Source of the DNA: DATCDE01 sp038252405 | GTDB lineage: Bacteria; Actinomycetota; Actinomycetes; Prado026 | Reading direction: 5' to 3' | Length of the DNA stretch: 64,000 nt | Assembly: GCA_038252405.1 (NCBI GenBank) | Contig: JBBSAJ010000003.1 | Location: 62,001 to 126,000, forward strand | Part shown: piece after piece, positions 22,319 to 31,027 of the stretch | Layout: each line of letters starts with the position of its first letter | Position numbering within the stretch: the stretch's first letter is position 1 | The notes under the pieces: generated by a model | Seen by the model: only the letters and a program-made list of their open reading frames with translations | Told to the model about the DNA's origin: nothing | Database searches by the model: none | Position numbers and translations under genes: made by a program

Positions 22319-23842
22319 TCAGCCGATCGCCTCGTCCACGCGTGCGGTCGCCTCCTGCGCGGCCGCGCGCGTCGCCGCCACCAGCGCGGTTGCTTCGCCG
22401 AGGAGGCCAGCGCCCAACGCCGGGTCCGTCATCGAGGCGACGTTGATGCGCACGTTGTAGGCGGCTCCGCGGCAGGCGGCCTCGGCGAGCAGCGCGGCGA
22501 CGCCGGAGTCGCTCACAGTGTTCGTGTTCCCCTTGGCCGCACAGGTAGCGGCCAGGCGAGCGACGTCGCGGCAGGCCCGGGCCGTCTCCAGCGGCGCCTG
22601 GGCCGCTTTCAGCAGCGCCGCCTGGATCTCTTCTTCACGCGCGGCCGCGGCGTCACCGTCACTCGGCAGCTTGTACGCCGCGGTCACCAACGCGTAGGCG
22701 TCGGCGTCCTCCTGCACGAGCGCGCCCAGCCGACCGCCGAGCGCCGCGGCCTCGAGCGCGAGCGTCGTCATCTCCACCTCGACCGCTGCGTACTTCTTGC
22801 GCCCGACCGTCAGCCCGGCGACCATCTGCGCGAGCGCCGCCGCGAGCTGGCCGGCGAGCGCGCTCACACTCCCCCCGCCCGGCACGGGTGCGCTGCCCGC
22901 GACACTCGCGACGAAGTCGCCCAGCGACTCGCCGCGCTGCGCTTCGCGCACCTTGCGCTCGAGGACCAGGTCGGTGGAGAAGTCCGGCAGCCGGATGTGC
23001 CGGGCCGCGGCCTCAAAGAGCACCTTCTCCGGCACCAGGCCGACCAGCTCGCTCCGGGTGGGCGAGACTCCCCGTGCCTCCGCCTCGGCCCGGACGAAGT
23101 CGAAGACGCGCGACAGCGGCGTCTGGTCGGTATCGACGAGGTTCATCGACACCTGCGCCTGCCCGTCGACCTCGAGCCCGAGCGCCTTGACGTAGCGGAA
23201 CCCGCCGCTCGACCCGCGCGCCGCCTTCGCGACGTCCTTGGCGACCTGCAGGTTCTGCGAACCGCCAAGATAGACGTTGTACGCCACCAGGAAAGGCCGA
23301 GCGCCGATGATGGTCGCGCCGGCCGTGGGGTGGACGGCATTGGGGCCGAAGTCGGGGACCCGGTCCGGGTTGGTCCCGATCGCGGTGCGCGCCAGCTCGA
23401 ACTCGCCACGGCGGACGTCGGCCAGGTTCTGTCGGTCCGGGCGGGTGGCCGCCCGCTCGTAGAGGAACACTGGGATGCCGAGCTCGTCACCGACCCGCCG
23501 GCCCAGCTCCCGGGCCAGCGCGACGCAGTCGTCCATCGTGGCGCCCTCGAGCGGGATGAACGGACAGACGTCGGTGGCGCCGATCCGCGGATGCTCACCC
23601 TGGTGCGAGGTGAGGTCGATCAGCTCACGCGCCTTCGCGATGCCTTTGAAGGCCGCCTGCACCGCGACGGACGACGGAGCGACGAAGGTGACGACGGTCC
23701 GGTTGTGGCTCGGGTCCGACGACACGTCGAGGACGGCGACGTCGGCCACGCTGGCGATGGCGTCCCGGATGGCGGCGATGACCTCGGGGCGGCGCCCCTC
23801 GGAGAAGTTGGGGACGCACTCCACGAGCGGCACGACAGCCAC
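22319..23842 (-). CDS. ftcD: Bifunctional glutamate formiminotransferase / formimino-THF cyclodeaminase
   Basis: The 507-aa protein joins the two activities that move the formimino group of N-formimino-glutamate (from histidine breakdown) to tetrahydrofolate and deaminate it. Residues ~1-300 are the transferase (LVECVPNFSEGRRPEVI, SHNRTVV, SHQGEHPRIGATDVCPF with the catalytic His). Residues ~320-500 are the cyclodeaminase (SAPVPGGGSVSALAGQLAAA, MVAGLTVGRKKY, and SDSGVAALLAEAACRGAAYN with the catalytic Asp). Both halves look intact. No hutH, hutU or hutI is in the window, so the rest of the pathway must lie elsewhere. Start is a GTG with a weak Shine-Dalgarno. Confidence 0.9.
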   Translation of the reverse strand: MAVVPLVECVPNFSEGRRPEVIAAIRDAIASVADVAVLDVSSDPSHNRTVVTFVAPSSVAVQAAFKGIAKARELIDLTSHQGEHPRIGATDVCPFIPLEGATMDDCVALARELGRRVGDELGIPVFLYERAATRPDRQNLADVRRGEFELARTAIGTNPDRVPDFGPNAVHPTAGATIIGARPFLVAYNVYLGGSQNLQVAKDVAKAARGSSGGFRYVKALGLEVDGQAQVSMNLVDTDQTPLSRVFDFVRAEAEARGVSPTRSELVGLVPEKVLFEAAARHIRLPDFSTDLVLERKVREAQRGESLGDFVASVAGSAPVPGGGSVSALAGQLAAALAQMVAGLTVGRKKYAAVEVEMTTLALEAAALGGRLGALVQEDADAYALVTAAYKLPSDGDAAAAREEEIQAALLKAAQAPLETARACRDVARLAATCAAKGNTNTVSDSGVAALLAEAACRGAAYNVRINVASMTDPALGAGLLGEATALVAATRAAAQEATARVDEAIG

Positions 23843-23965
23843 CCTACAAGCCGGACGATCCCCGAGGACGGCCGATCAAGAGGTGCCGGGAAGCCAGTCG
23901 GCAAGCAGGCCGCCGACCTGGCCAGGCTGTGACACGATCAAGTCCACCGACCTGCGGAGGATGCG

Positions 23966-25450
23966 ATGGACCCGGTGGTTTCCCTGGCGCAAGGGCAGCT
24001 GCGCGGCACGCAGATGGACGGGGCGCTGTCCTTCAAGGGCATCCCGTACGCAGCGTCCCCGTTCGGAGCCAAGCGTTTTGCGGCACCCGGGGCGGCGCCG
24101 TCGTGGGACGGCGTTCGGGATGCCGTGGACTACGGCCCGACCGTTCCCAAGCCGCCGTACCCCAGCCCGATCGACCAGCTGCTGCCGGAACCGGTCATCC
24201 CCGGCGAGGACTGTCTGAACCTCAACGTCTGGACCCCGGCTCTCGACGCGGGCCGCCATCCGGTGCTGGTGTGGATCCACGGTGGCGCGTTCGTCAACGG
24301 TAGCGGGGCGGTCAGCGCCTACGACGGGTCGAGGTTCGCTCGTGACGGCGTCGTGTGCGTGACGATCAACTACCGGCTCGGCGTCGACGGCTTCGGACTC
24401 ATCGACGGGGCGCCAGCCAACCGTGGTCTGCTCGACCAGGTCGCCGCTTTGCGGTGGGTGCGCGACAACATCACCTCTTTCGGGGGCGATCCGGACGCGG
24501 TGACCGTCGCTGGCGAGTCGGCCGGCGCGATGAGTGTGACGACGCTGTTGTCGATGCCCGCGGCTGCGGGTCTCTTCCGACGTGCGATCGCGCAGAGCGG
24601 CGCGGGGCACAACGTCCTGCCGGCGTCGACCGCCGCGAGCGTGACCGCGGCCCTCGCCGATCGGCTTGGTGTCCAGGCGACGGTGGACGGGTTCGCGGCG
24701 GTTCCCGTTGCCGGGCTCGTCGCCGCCCAGGCCGAGCTGTCAGCGAGCATCGCGGCCGTGCCGAACCCGGCCGTGTGGGGCGAGATCGCCACCCACATGA
24801 TGGCCTTCGAGCCGGTCATCGACGGGGAGGTCGTCCCGGCCCGGCCGATCGACCGGCTGGCCGAAGGGGCCGGCACCGACGTGGATGTGCTGATCGGCAC
24901 CAACTCCGACGAGCACGCGCTGTTCCTCGTCCCCAGCGGCATCGTCGACCTGGTCAACGATGCCGTGCTGGCGATGGCGCTCATGCTGGTCGGGGCAGAT
25001 GCAGGCGCCGTCGCAGCCACCTACCGCGCGGCCCAGCCGGACGCCTCACCCGGTGAGATCATGATCGCCGCGGTCGGAGACTGGTTCTTCCGCGTGCCGG
25101 CGATCCGCGTGGCCGAGGCTCGGTTGGCCCACGGTGCCGAGACCCACGTCTACGAGTTCGGCTGGCGCTCGCCACAGTTCGGTGGCCGGCTCGGTGCCTG
25201 CCACGCCCTCGAGATCGGATTCGTCTTCGACAACCTCCACGACCGCTCCGGTGAGCCACTGGCCGGGTCTGCGCCCCCACAGGTGCTGGCCGACGAGGTG
25301 CACGGCGCGTGGGTGGCCTTCGTCAAGTCCGGCGATCCGGGCTGGGCCCCCTACGGGGACGACCGGACCGTTCGTCGGTTCGGCAGCCCGAGCGAGACCG
25401 TGATCGACCCTCGCTCCGCCCAGCGCCAGGCCTGGGACGGCGTCCGCTGA
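23966..25450 (+). CDS. Type-B carboxylesterase
   Basis: The 494-aa alpha/beta hydrolase belongs to the carboxylesterase/para-nitrobenzyl esterase family. It shows EDCLNLNVWTPA, the oxyanion-hole HGGAFVNGSG, the nucleophile elbow VAGESAGAMSV, a charge-relay acid near IGTNSDEHALF and the catalytic His in GACHALEIGFVFDN. There is no signal peptide, so it is probably cytoplasmic. The ATG follows GGAGG by about six bases. Substrate preference cannot be inferred. Confidence 0.93.
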   Translation: MDPVVSLAQGQLRGTQMDGALSFKGIPYAASPFGAKRFAAPGAAPSWDGVRDAVDYGPTVPKPPYPSPIDQLLPEPVIPGEDCLNLNVWTPALDAGRHPVLVWIHGGAFVNGSGAVSAYDGSRFARDGVVCVTINYRLGVDGFGLIDGAPANRGLLDQVAALRWVRDNITSFGGDPDAVTVAGESAGAMSVTTLLSMPAAAGLFRRAIAQSGAGHNVLPASTAASVTAALADRLGVQATVDGFAAVPVAGLVAAQAELSASIAAVPNPAVWGEIATHMMAFEPVIDGEVVPARPIDRLAEGAGTDVDVLIGTNSDEHALFLVPSGIVDLVNDAVLAMALMLVGADAGAVAATYRAAQPDASPGEIMIAAVGDWFFRVPAIRVAEARLAHGAETHVYEFGWRSPQFGGRLGACHALEIGFVFDNLHDRSGEPLAGSAPPQVLADEVHGAWVAFVKSGDPGWAPYGDDRTVRRFGSPSETVIDPRSAQRQAWDGVR

Positions 25451-25487
25451 CCTGATGACCTCACGTCGTCGGCGACGGGACGAGAAC

Positions 25488-25864
25488 CTACTGGCTGATA
25501 TCCGACAGCCACCTTTTCGCATCTCGGGGAGTGCGCAGTCGGACCCAGCTGGCCCGAGAGTCGGCCGCGCTGGCCTCCTCATAGTCATGGCGGTAGCCCC
25601 GGTGCTGGGTCCAGGACCACAGCAGGACGTTCTCCCGCCGGTCGGTGTTCATCAGCGACGCCCAGCTCTCCCGGTTGCCGTTCCACAGCTCTCGTCGAAG
25701 CACCACCCGGCTCAGGGTTCGCCGGACGACTCGAGGGAAGACCACGCTCCTGGGGTAGTCGAACCACACGCTAGCTGGCGCGCCAGGCTGGTCTTGCCGG
25801 AGCCGCTGTTGCCAACGACGCAGATCCTGGCCGGCCCGCCGTCGCGCCCTCCGCGGCTTGTCAC
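25488..25864 (-). pseudogene. P-loop nucleotide kinase-like gene with internal deletion
   Basis: The front reads as a small P-loop NTPase (adenylate-kinase/FlaR-like): RICVVGNSGSGKTSLARQLA, starting at a GTG that overlaps the upstream stop codon as GTGA. Directly after it, in another frame, comes the C-terminal third: VWFDYPRSVVFPRVVRRTLS, ELWNGNRESWASL and NVLLWSWTQHRGYR. The ~60-70 residues that normally lie between are missing, at about base 25770. The deletion plus frameshift inactivates the gene. Confidence 0.82.
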
Positions 25865-26817
25865 AGGGACTGCAGGAAGCCGATCAACCCGGGAAAGTAG
25901 TGCTGCGGGTCGTCGAACTGGGACAGGTGGCTGCCGTCGGGGCAGTGCAGGTAGGAGCCCCGGGGCAGCTGCTCGGACATCCACCGCATGTGCGCCGGGT
26001 CCATCGTGTCGTGGGTGGCGCCGATGACCAGGGTCGGCACGTCGACGTCCTTCAGGTCGGCCGAGCGGTCCCAGTGCTCGAGGGTCCCGCTCATCCCAAG
26101 CTCGCTGGGCCCCTGCATCGGCACGTAGATCGCCGGGTTGATGTGGGCGAGCGACCGGACCACCGGGTCGGGCCACTCTTCCAGCGGAAGCCGACAGACG
26201 TGCAGCGTGTAGTGGTGCTCCATGAGGAGCTCCTCATACCGCGGGTTGTCGGTGGTGCCATCCGCCTCGAACTGCTTGATCTCCGCTAGCACGGCCTGGT
26301 CCATGGCTGGCATAAGGACTTCGGTGGCGTACTCGTTGTACAGACGCGAGCTCGACATCATGTTGGAGATCACCAGGCCCTTGAGGTGCTCCTGGTGGTG
26401 GACTGCGTACTCCATCGCGAGCAGGCCGCCCCAGGACTGCCCCAGCAGCACGAAGCTGCTTGCGTCCAGGCCGAGCGCAAGTCGGACCTGCTCGACCTCG
26501 TCGACGAACCGGCCCAAGTCCCACAATGACGGGTCGTCGGGCTGGTCACTGCGGAACGAGCCAAGCTGGTCGTAGTAGTAGTACTCGATGCCAGCACCAG
26601 GGAACCAGACGTCGAAGCACTCGTAGAGCTCGTCTGTCGCTCCGGGACCGCCGTGCAGGAGAAGCACCTTGAGGTCCGGGTTGGTGCCGACCCGTTTCGT
26701 CCACACGCGAAAGTCGCCGCTCGGCGTGCTGATCGGCACCATCCGCGACCCGCCCGAGAGCACGTCTCGCGGGTCCCAGTCGGAGGTGTCGTAGTACGTC
26801 TCAGGTGGGTGCCCCAT
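25861..26817 (-). CDS. Proline iminopeptidase-family alpha/beta hydrolase (S33)
   Basis: The 318-aa protein carries the S33 hallmarks: oxyanion-hole motif LLLHGGPGATDE, nucleophile elbow LLGQSWGGLLAMEYAV, acid region IGATHDTMDP and catalytic His in PDGSHLSQFDD. Proline iminopeptidases remove N-terminal proline; related members cleave amides or esters, so the substrate is open. ATG 26817 (MGHPPETYYD) is chosen because the conserved region begins there and upstream codons overlap the opposite-strand PQQ remnant. The Shine-Dalgarno is weak. This is the only intact gene in the decayed 25.5-29.1 kb region. Confidence 0.87.
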   Translation of the reverse strand: MGHPPETYYDTSDWDPRDVLSGGSRMVPISTPSGDFRVWTKRVGTNPDLKVLLLHGGPGATDELYECFDVWFPGAGIEYYYYDQLGSFRSDQPDDPSLWDLGRFVDEVEQVRLALGLDASSFVLLGQSWGGLLAMEYAVHHQEHLKGLVISNMMSSSRLYNEYATEVLMPAMDQAVLAEIKQFEADGTTDNPRYEELLMEHHYTLHVCRLPLEEWPDPVVRSLAHINPAIYVPMQGPSELGMSGTLEHWDRSADLKDVDVPTLVIGATHDTMDPAHMRWMSEQLPRGSYLHCPDGSHLSQFDDPQHYFPGLIGFLQSL

Positions 26818-26924
26818 CGCCGCAATGTAGCCCGGACAGAAGGCCCGCGGCTGGCGTCGCGCCAACATGGTCGGTTGCCGGACCAAAGCCCCGCTGTTGC
26901 GGGTCCAGTGCCAGTGCGCGACGT

Positions 26925-27410
26925 GGTCGCGCGGCCGCGTACTGGACGACGTTCCACCACGATCCGGCCCGTACCGGTCTGGCCACCGGCCTCCCAGCGT
27001 TCGGCTCCGCAGGGTCGTGGCCGCGACCGAGAACGACAGCATCTACGCCTTGGACGCAGCCACCGGTGCGGTGCTGTGGCGCCAGCACATCGGGACGCCG
27101 GCGACCCTCGCGCAGCTGCCCTGCGGCGACATCAACTCCCTCGGCATCACCAGCACCCCGGTGTATGACCCGGCGACTGGCCGGGTGTTCGCGCTGGCCG
27201 AGACCTCGGGCGGTGGGCACCTGCTCGTGGGGTCGACGTCGCGACCGGGCGGGTCGCCGTTCGGGCGCCCGTCACGCTTTCGCGCGGCGTGCAGCCGGCG
27301 TTCCAGCAGCGCGCGGCGCTGGCGCTGGTTGACGGGCGCGTCTACATCCCATTCGGCGGCCTGTACGGCGGCTGCGGAAGCTACGTCGGGTACATAGACG
27401 ACTCTTCGAG
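26925..27410 (+). pseudogene. Fragment of a PQQ-like beta-propeller protein
   Basis: Three pieces in three frames follow the order of one protein: AYWTTFHHDPARTGLATGLP (~26935-26995), then VVAATENDSIYALDAATGAVLWRQ with SLGITSTPVYDPATGRVFAL (~27010-27235), then GVQPAFQQRAALALVDGRVY with FGGLYGGCGSYVGY (~27285-27395). The repeated YALDAATG...LW signature is typical of PQQ-like propeller blades. No start, signal peptide or remaining blades are present, so both ends and the reading frame are lost. Confidence 0.8.
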
Positions 27411-27477
27411 TCCATGCCGGTCGTCTAAGGCCGGCATCTCGCCGAGTATCAGCGGTGCCGAGCCCTGGCCGGCGGTC

Positions 27478-28770
27478 CTACCAGCCAGGCTCGGTGAGGC
27501 GGATGAAGGCGCCCAGCTCGGCGAGGCCGTTCGGGGAGTGGGGCAGGTAGTCGGTGAGCAGCGGTGAGCGCAGCACGATCGTGGCCCATTGCCCGCGGGA
27601 CACGGCGACGTTGACCCGGTTGCGGGAGAGTAGGAACTCCATTCCTCGCGGCACGTCAGCCGGTGAGGACGCCGCCATCGACACCATGACCACCGGCGCC
27701 TGTTGGCCCTGGAGCTTGTCGACCGTCCCGACCCGGACCCCGGCAAGGCCGGCGCGCGTGAGCTCACTACGCAGCAACGCCACCTGCGCGTTGTAGGCCG
27801 CGACCACCAGCAGGTCGCTCTGCGCGAGCGGCCGTGGGGCGGGGCCCTCCTCCGGGGCGGTCCACGGTAGGCCGGTGAGCTGGTGCACGAGCTGGACGAT
27901 CCGGGCGGCCTCCTCAGGTGACGCGACCGCGTTCCCCTGGTGGTCAACCTCGACGACGTGCAGCCCGGGTTCGAGTCCATCCAACCGGCGGGCATCGGTG
28001 GCGGCCTCGTGGGAGTGCAGCCGGCCGTCGTAGGCGAGCACGGAGACCCGTTCGCACAGCGACCGGTGCATGCGCCAGGTCTTCTTCAGGAAGTACCCGC
28101 GCGCCGGCGGGAGGGTGGCGTGCCCCTCGTTGAGCCAGCCGAGCGCGAATTCGTTGACGGGTTGGGGGTGGGTGCCCTGGCTGACCTGCGGCAGCTGCTG
28201 CGGGTCGCCGAGCAGCAGCAGCCGTTGCGCGGCGACCGACACCGCGAGGGTGTTCGCCAGGGCGAACTGACCGGCCTCGTCGATCACGAGCAGGTCGAGC
28301 TGACCCCGACCCACCCGGTTGAGGTTGGTGAAGCCCCAGGCGGTGCCCCCGACGAGGCAACCCTCGACATGGTCGGCGAGGAAGCCGGCGAGCTGGTTTG
28401 CCGTGTGCAGCGCGGTCCACCGAGGGACATCGGCGTGCTTGGGCTCCTTGCCGACCTGCTCCCCCGGCAGGCCCGCGTCGACCGCGGCGTCCAGGAAATG
28501 CTCAACGACGGCATGGGACTGAGCCACCACGCCGACCCGCCAGCCGCGTTCGACGAGGGCTTTCACCACGCGGGCGCCGACGTAGGTCTTGCCGGTGCCG
28601 GGTGGGCCCTGCACGGCGACGTAGGAGCAGTCGAGGTCGGCGATCGCCGCGGTGAGGGCCTCGAGGACGCCGTCAGGACCGTCCCCGACCGGCGGAAGCC
28701 CACCGGCGAGGGTGCGGGGCGGGACCCTGCCGAGCACGTCGAGCCCGGGCTGCGGACCCAGGCCCGAGCT
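27478..28770 (-). pseudogene. 5'-truncated DNA2/NAM7-type helicase (TM0106 RecB-like family)
   Basis: About 430 codons encode an uninterrupted superfamily-1 helicase core: Walker A VQGPPGTGKTYVGARVV, Walker B LLVIDEAGQFAL, motif III LLLGDPQQLPQVSQGTHP, TVDKLQGQQAPVVMVSMAAS and motif VI NRVNVAVSRGQW. It ends PLLTDYLPHSPNGLAELG. Homologues are usually over 1,000 residues, with an N-terminal RecB-like nuclease. Here recognisable sequence stops at about base 28770 and the frame runs into an unrelated fragment on the other strand. The N-terminal half is gone, so I call it a remnant, although a helicase-only product cannot be excluded. Confidence 0.75.
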
Positions 28771-28785
28771 GAGGGTTGCTTGGAT

Positions 28786-28924
28786 CCATCTACCACGCGA
28801 AGCTGCCGGATACGTCAACGTGCGCTCCCGCAGTGGCGGCATCACGGTGCTGGAAGAGGACGACTTCTTCCACAACCGCACCCTGGTCAGCCTGAACGAC
28901 ACCTCGCACCTTGCAGGCGTATAG
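28786..28924 (+). pseudogene. 3' fragment of an unidentified gene
   Basis: A ~45-codon frame ending at a TAG reads LPREAAGYVNVRSRSGG, then TVLEEDDFFHNRTLV and SLNDTSHLAGV. It has ordinary amino-acid balance, unlike the Ser/Arg-rich opposite strand. I do not recognise the family and no start or upstream part remains. It abuts the truncated 5' side of the helicase remnant at about 28770-28785, so that point is likely a recombination junction. Confidence 0.45.
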
Positions 28925-28992
28925 CCCAGGAAACGACCGACCCGGCAGGGGCGCGCCGATCGGTGCGCTGCCGGTAGCGCGGTGCTCCTACT

Positions 28993-29136
28993 TCATCGGG
29001 CGTGGCCGTCGGCCGCGTCGAGGGTCTGGGCAAGCAGGACAGCGATGGTCATCGGTCCGACCCCGCCGGGGACGGGTGTGATGTGTGAGGCTCGTTCAGC
29101 CGCGGCGGCGAACTCCACGTCGCCTGCCGAACCTGG
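28993..29136 (-). pseudogene. folD: 3' remnant of folD
   Basis: The frame ending at TGA 28993-28995 reads GDVEFAAAAERASHITPVPG, GVGPMTIAVLLAQTL and DAADGHAR. HITPVPGGVGPMT is the near-invariant C-terminal motif of methylenetetrahydrofolate dehydrogenase/cyclohydrolase. Only about the last 45 of ~285 codons are present; upstream of ~29136 the similarity stops. An intact folD must exist elsewhere since the enzyme is normally essential. Confidence 0.85.
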
Positions 29137-29220
29137 CAGGGTGTGATGAAGGTGCAGAACTCACGGACATCCGGCCTGCCGGCAGCAGCAGACTTGCGAG
29201 ACGGTGGCAGCAGTCGGATG

Positions 29221-29283
29221 GTTGACAGGGTTGACGCGCGGGGTACAGTTGCGGTTGACAGGGTTGACATGAGGGGAGTCCAG
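29221..29283 (+). promoter_or_regulatory. Promoter and operator of the RES toxin-antitoxin operon
   Basis: TTGACA (29222-29227) and TACAGT (29244-29249) are separated by 16 bases, a strong sigma-70-type promoter. A perfect 15-bp direct repeat, GTTGACAGGGTTGAC, covers the -35 (29221-29235) and the expected transcription start (29254-29268); each copy contains GTTGAC twice. That placement is typical of autorepression by the antitoxin. GGGGAG (29273-29278) is the Shine-Dalgarno for the ATG at 29284. Confidence 0.8.
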
Positions 29284-29901
29284 ATGCCATCGCAGCGAGC
29301 CGGCGTGGTCGCCACGCGAGCGCGGACCCGACCGACGGTGGCCGACGACCCGGTCGCCCGACTGACGGCCGCGCTGCCGACCCTGCCGCGCAGCCACGTC
29401 AGCCTGATGGCGGAGATGCTGCGCGAGCTTACCCGGCGCGACCCGCAGGGGACTGTGCTCGAGCGCAGCGACGACCTGCAGCGGCTCGCCGAGCAGGCAG
29501 CCGACCGCATCGTCGATGCGGCTGATGTCTGGGTCGAGCACCTCGGCGAGTTCTACGACACCTCCGGGGTGGCCGAGCTGCTGGCCCCGGCCGGCGAGAG
29601 GATCAGCCGGCAGGCGGTCCACAAGCGCAAGGGGCTGCTGGCGCTGACGACTGGGGACGGCAAGACCGTGTACCCGGCGTTCCAGTTCCGCGCTCGGCGC
29701 CCGGCGCCCGGGCTGGCCGAGGTGCTGGCCCTGCTGCCCGAACGGCTGGTGTCCGCGTGGACGGTCGCGTCGTGGCTGCGCACTCCGGATGCCGACCTGG
29801 ACGGCCAGGCGCCGATCGACGTGCTGTTCGAGTCCGGCCCAGAGGGCCGCGCCGCGGTGCGCACCGCCGCCCGGGACTGGGCGGCCGCCCTCAGCCGATG
29901 A
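29284..29901 (+). CDS. Antitoxin of the RES/Xre-MbcA type
   Basis: The 205-aa protein is the antitoxin expected beside a RES toxin. The middle carries a helix-turn-helix-like part (VAELLAPAGERISRQAVHKR). The C-terminus has the MbcA/ParS (DUF2384-like) toxin-binding pattern: PGLAEVLALLPERLVSAWTV, ASWLRTPDADLDGQAPIDVL. It would bind both the toxin and the repeated GTTGAC operator. ATG 29284 was chosen over ATG 29269 because GGGGAG lies five bases upstream. It overlaps the toxin start as ATGA. It is longer than most partners (~130-150 aa) because of its N-terminal half. Confidence 0.82.
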   Translation: MPSQRAGVVATRARTRPTVADDPVARLTAALPTLPRSHVSLMAEMLRELTRRDPQGTVLERSDDLQRLAEQAADRIVDAADVWVEHLGEFYDTSGVAELLAPAGERISRQAVHKRKGLLALTTGDGKTVYPAFQFRARRPAPGLAEVLALLPERLVSAWTVASWLRTPDADLDGQAPIDVLFESGPEGRAAVRTAARDWAAALSR

Positions 29902-30530
29902 GCCTGGGACCGCCGCCGGCCGACCTGACGGGGTTCCCCCTGCGACCATCGAGGCGCGCCCCGCGGACGCTGTACCGGCTGTACTGGCATCGCAACCGAG
30001 CGGGCGCGCTGAACTCGGCCTGGAACTTCACCAGCGACCCTCCGGGGGCCAACCGCTTCGACCTGCCGGCCCCCGCCGGCACCTGCTACTGGTCGGACGT
30101 CGCCTACGGCGCGTTCGTGGAGGTCTTCCGCGGGCTGCGGGTGATCGACCCGTCGGACGTCGACCGGCGCCGGTTGTTCGTCGCCACCCCGCCGGGCCTG
30201 CGCCTGGCCGACACCACGGCCCCGCGTGCCTACTCCTTCGGCGTCACCGTCGAGCTGCCCGCCGTCACGCCGTACGACCTGCCGCAGCAGTGGGCGACAC
30301 GGCTGGCCAGCCTGGGCGTGGACGGGCTGGTCGCGCTGTGCCGGCACGACCCCAGCGGGCACGCCCGCACCGTTGCGATCTTCGGGCGGGCCGGCACGCC
30401 CGTCCGCCGCGCCCGATGGCGAGTCCGGCGCACCAGGATGGACCGCGATCCGACGCTGACGGCGGACCTGCGCCGGCTCGGCGTGCGGACGGTCCCCATC
30501 CCGTTCAGCGTGCCGACCGTGCGACCGTAG
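29898..30530 (+). CDS. RES-domain toxin (NAD+-degrading family)
   Basis: The 210-aa protein has the RES fold related to ADP-ribosyltransferases: LYRLYWHRNRAG with the conserved Arg, WNFTSDPPGANRFDLP, GTCYWSDVAYGAFVEVF with the conserved Glu, and a late VDGLVALCRHDPSGHARTVA region. Characterised members such as MbcT of M. tuberculosis destroy NAD+, arresting growth when the antitoxin is lost. Coupling by a 4-bp ATGA overlap and the shared promoter fit a type II system. All expected motifs are present, so it appears functional. Confidence 0.85.
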   Translation: MSLGPPPADLTGFPLRPSRRAPRTLYRLYWHRNRAGALNSAWNFTSDPPGANRFDLPAPAGTCYWSDVAYGAFVEVFRGLRVIDPSDVDRRRLFVATPPGLRLADTTAPRAYSFGVTVELPAVTPYDLPQQWATRLASLGVDGLVALCRHDPSGHARTVAIFGRAGTPVRRARWRVRRTRMDRDPTLTADLRRLGVRTVPIPFSVPTVRP

Positions 30531-31027
30531 CGCCGCTGAACCCCCTGCTGTCGGGGCCAGGCAGGTACCGAACTGACACCCCTACGGCCGGAACATTGCG
30601 ACGTGGCGCCAGGTCGCGGAGGTGGAAGACCGGAGCGCTGGGTGCCGATGGACTGAGGGCACCGCCCGCGAGGGGCACGGCCGTACCCCAGCCCAGGGGC
30701 CAGGCGCCCGGGAAGCCGCCCGGGGCAATGAGCCACCATCGATCACAGCACCCCGCCGAACTCAGCGGGCCGCGGCAAACGGGGTTCCCATGGGGCGTCG
30801 AAGTGTCTTGAGGCTGTCGCTGTGGGCCGCTGCCAGCCGCGCCCTTCACGTAACGGTGGGAAGGCCACTGACACGGGATCGGAGCCGTACTCGGGTACCC
30901 CTGCCCCGCTCGCTCCGGTCATCAGTTTGGACAGTGCTCCACCCTGCGCCCGGCGCACACCGACGTGCCGGTAGGTGCGGTCGGTGGGTCGGCCAAGCGC
31001 GCTGCTCAGACTGCTCCCTGCCGTCCC
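30531..31027. other. Gene-free region after the toxin gene
   Basis: Nearly 500 bp with no credible gene. Frames on both strands are open for up to ~145 codons, but the products are Arg/Gly/Pro-rich without recognisable domains, as expected of high-GC non-coding sequence. I saw no tRNA, tmRNA or riboswitch signature. It may be the remains of an older insertion between the toxin operon and the following gene. Confidence 0.5.

Noticed and set aside
22208..23932. 574-codon open frame opposite ftcD
   Set aside because: Antisense shadow; the minus-strand FtcD has complete catalytic motifs.
27478..28902. Treating the helicase frame up to 28902 as a complete gene
   Set aside because: The first ~45 codons are Ser/Arg-rich, unlike the family, and lie opposite a coding-like fragment; similarity starts only at about 28770.
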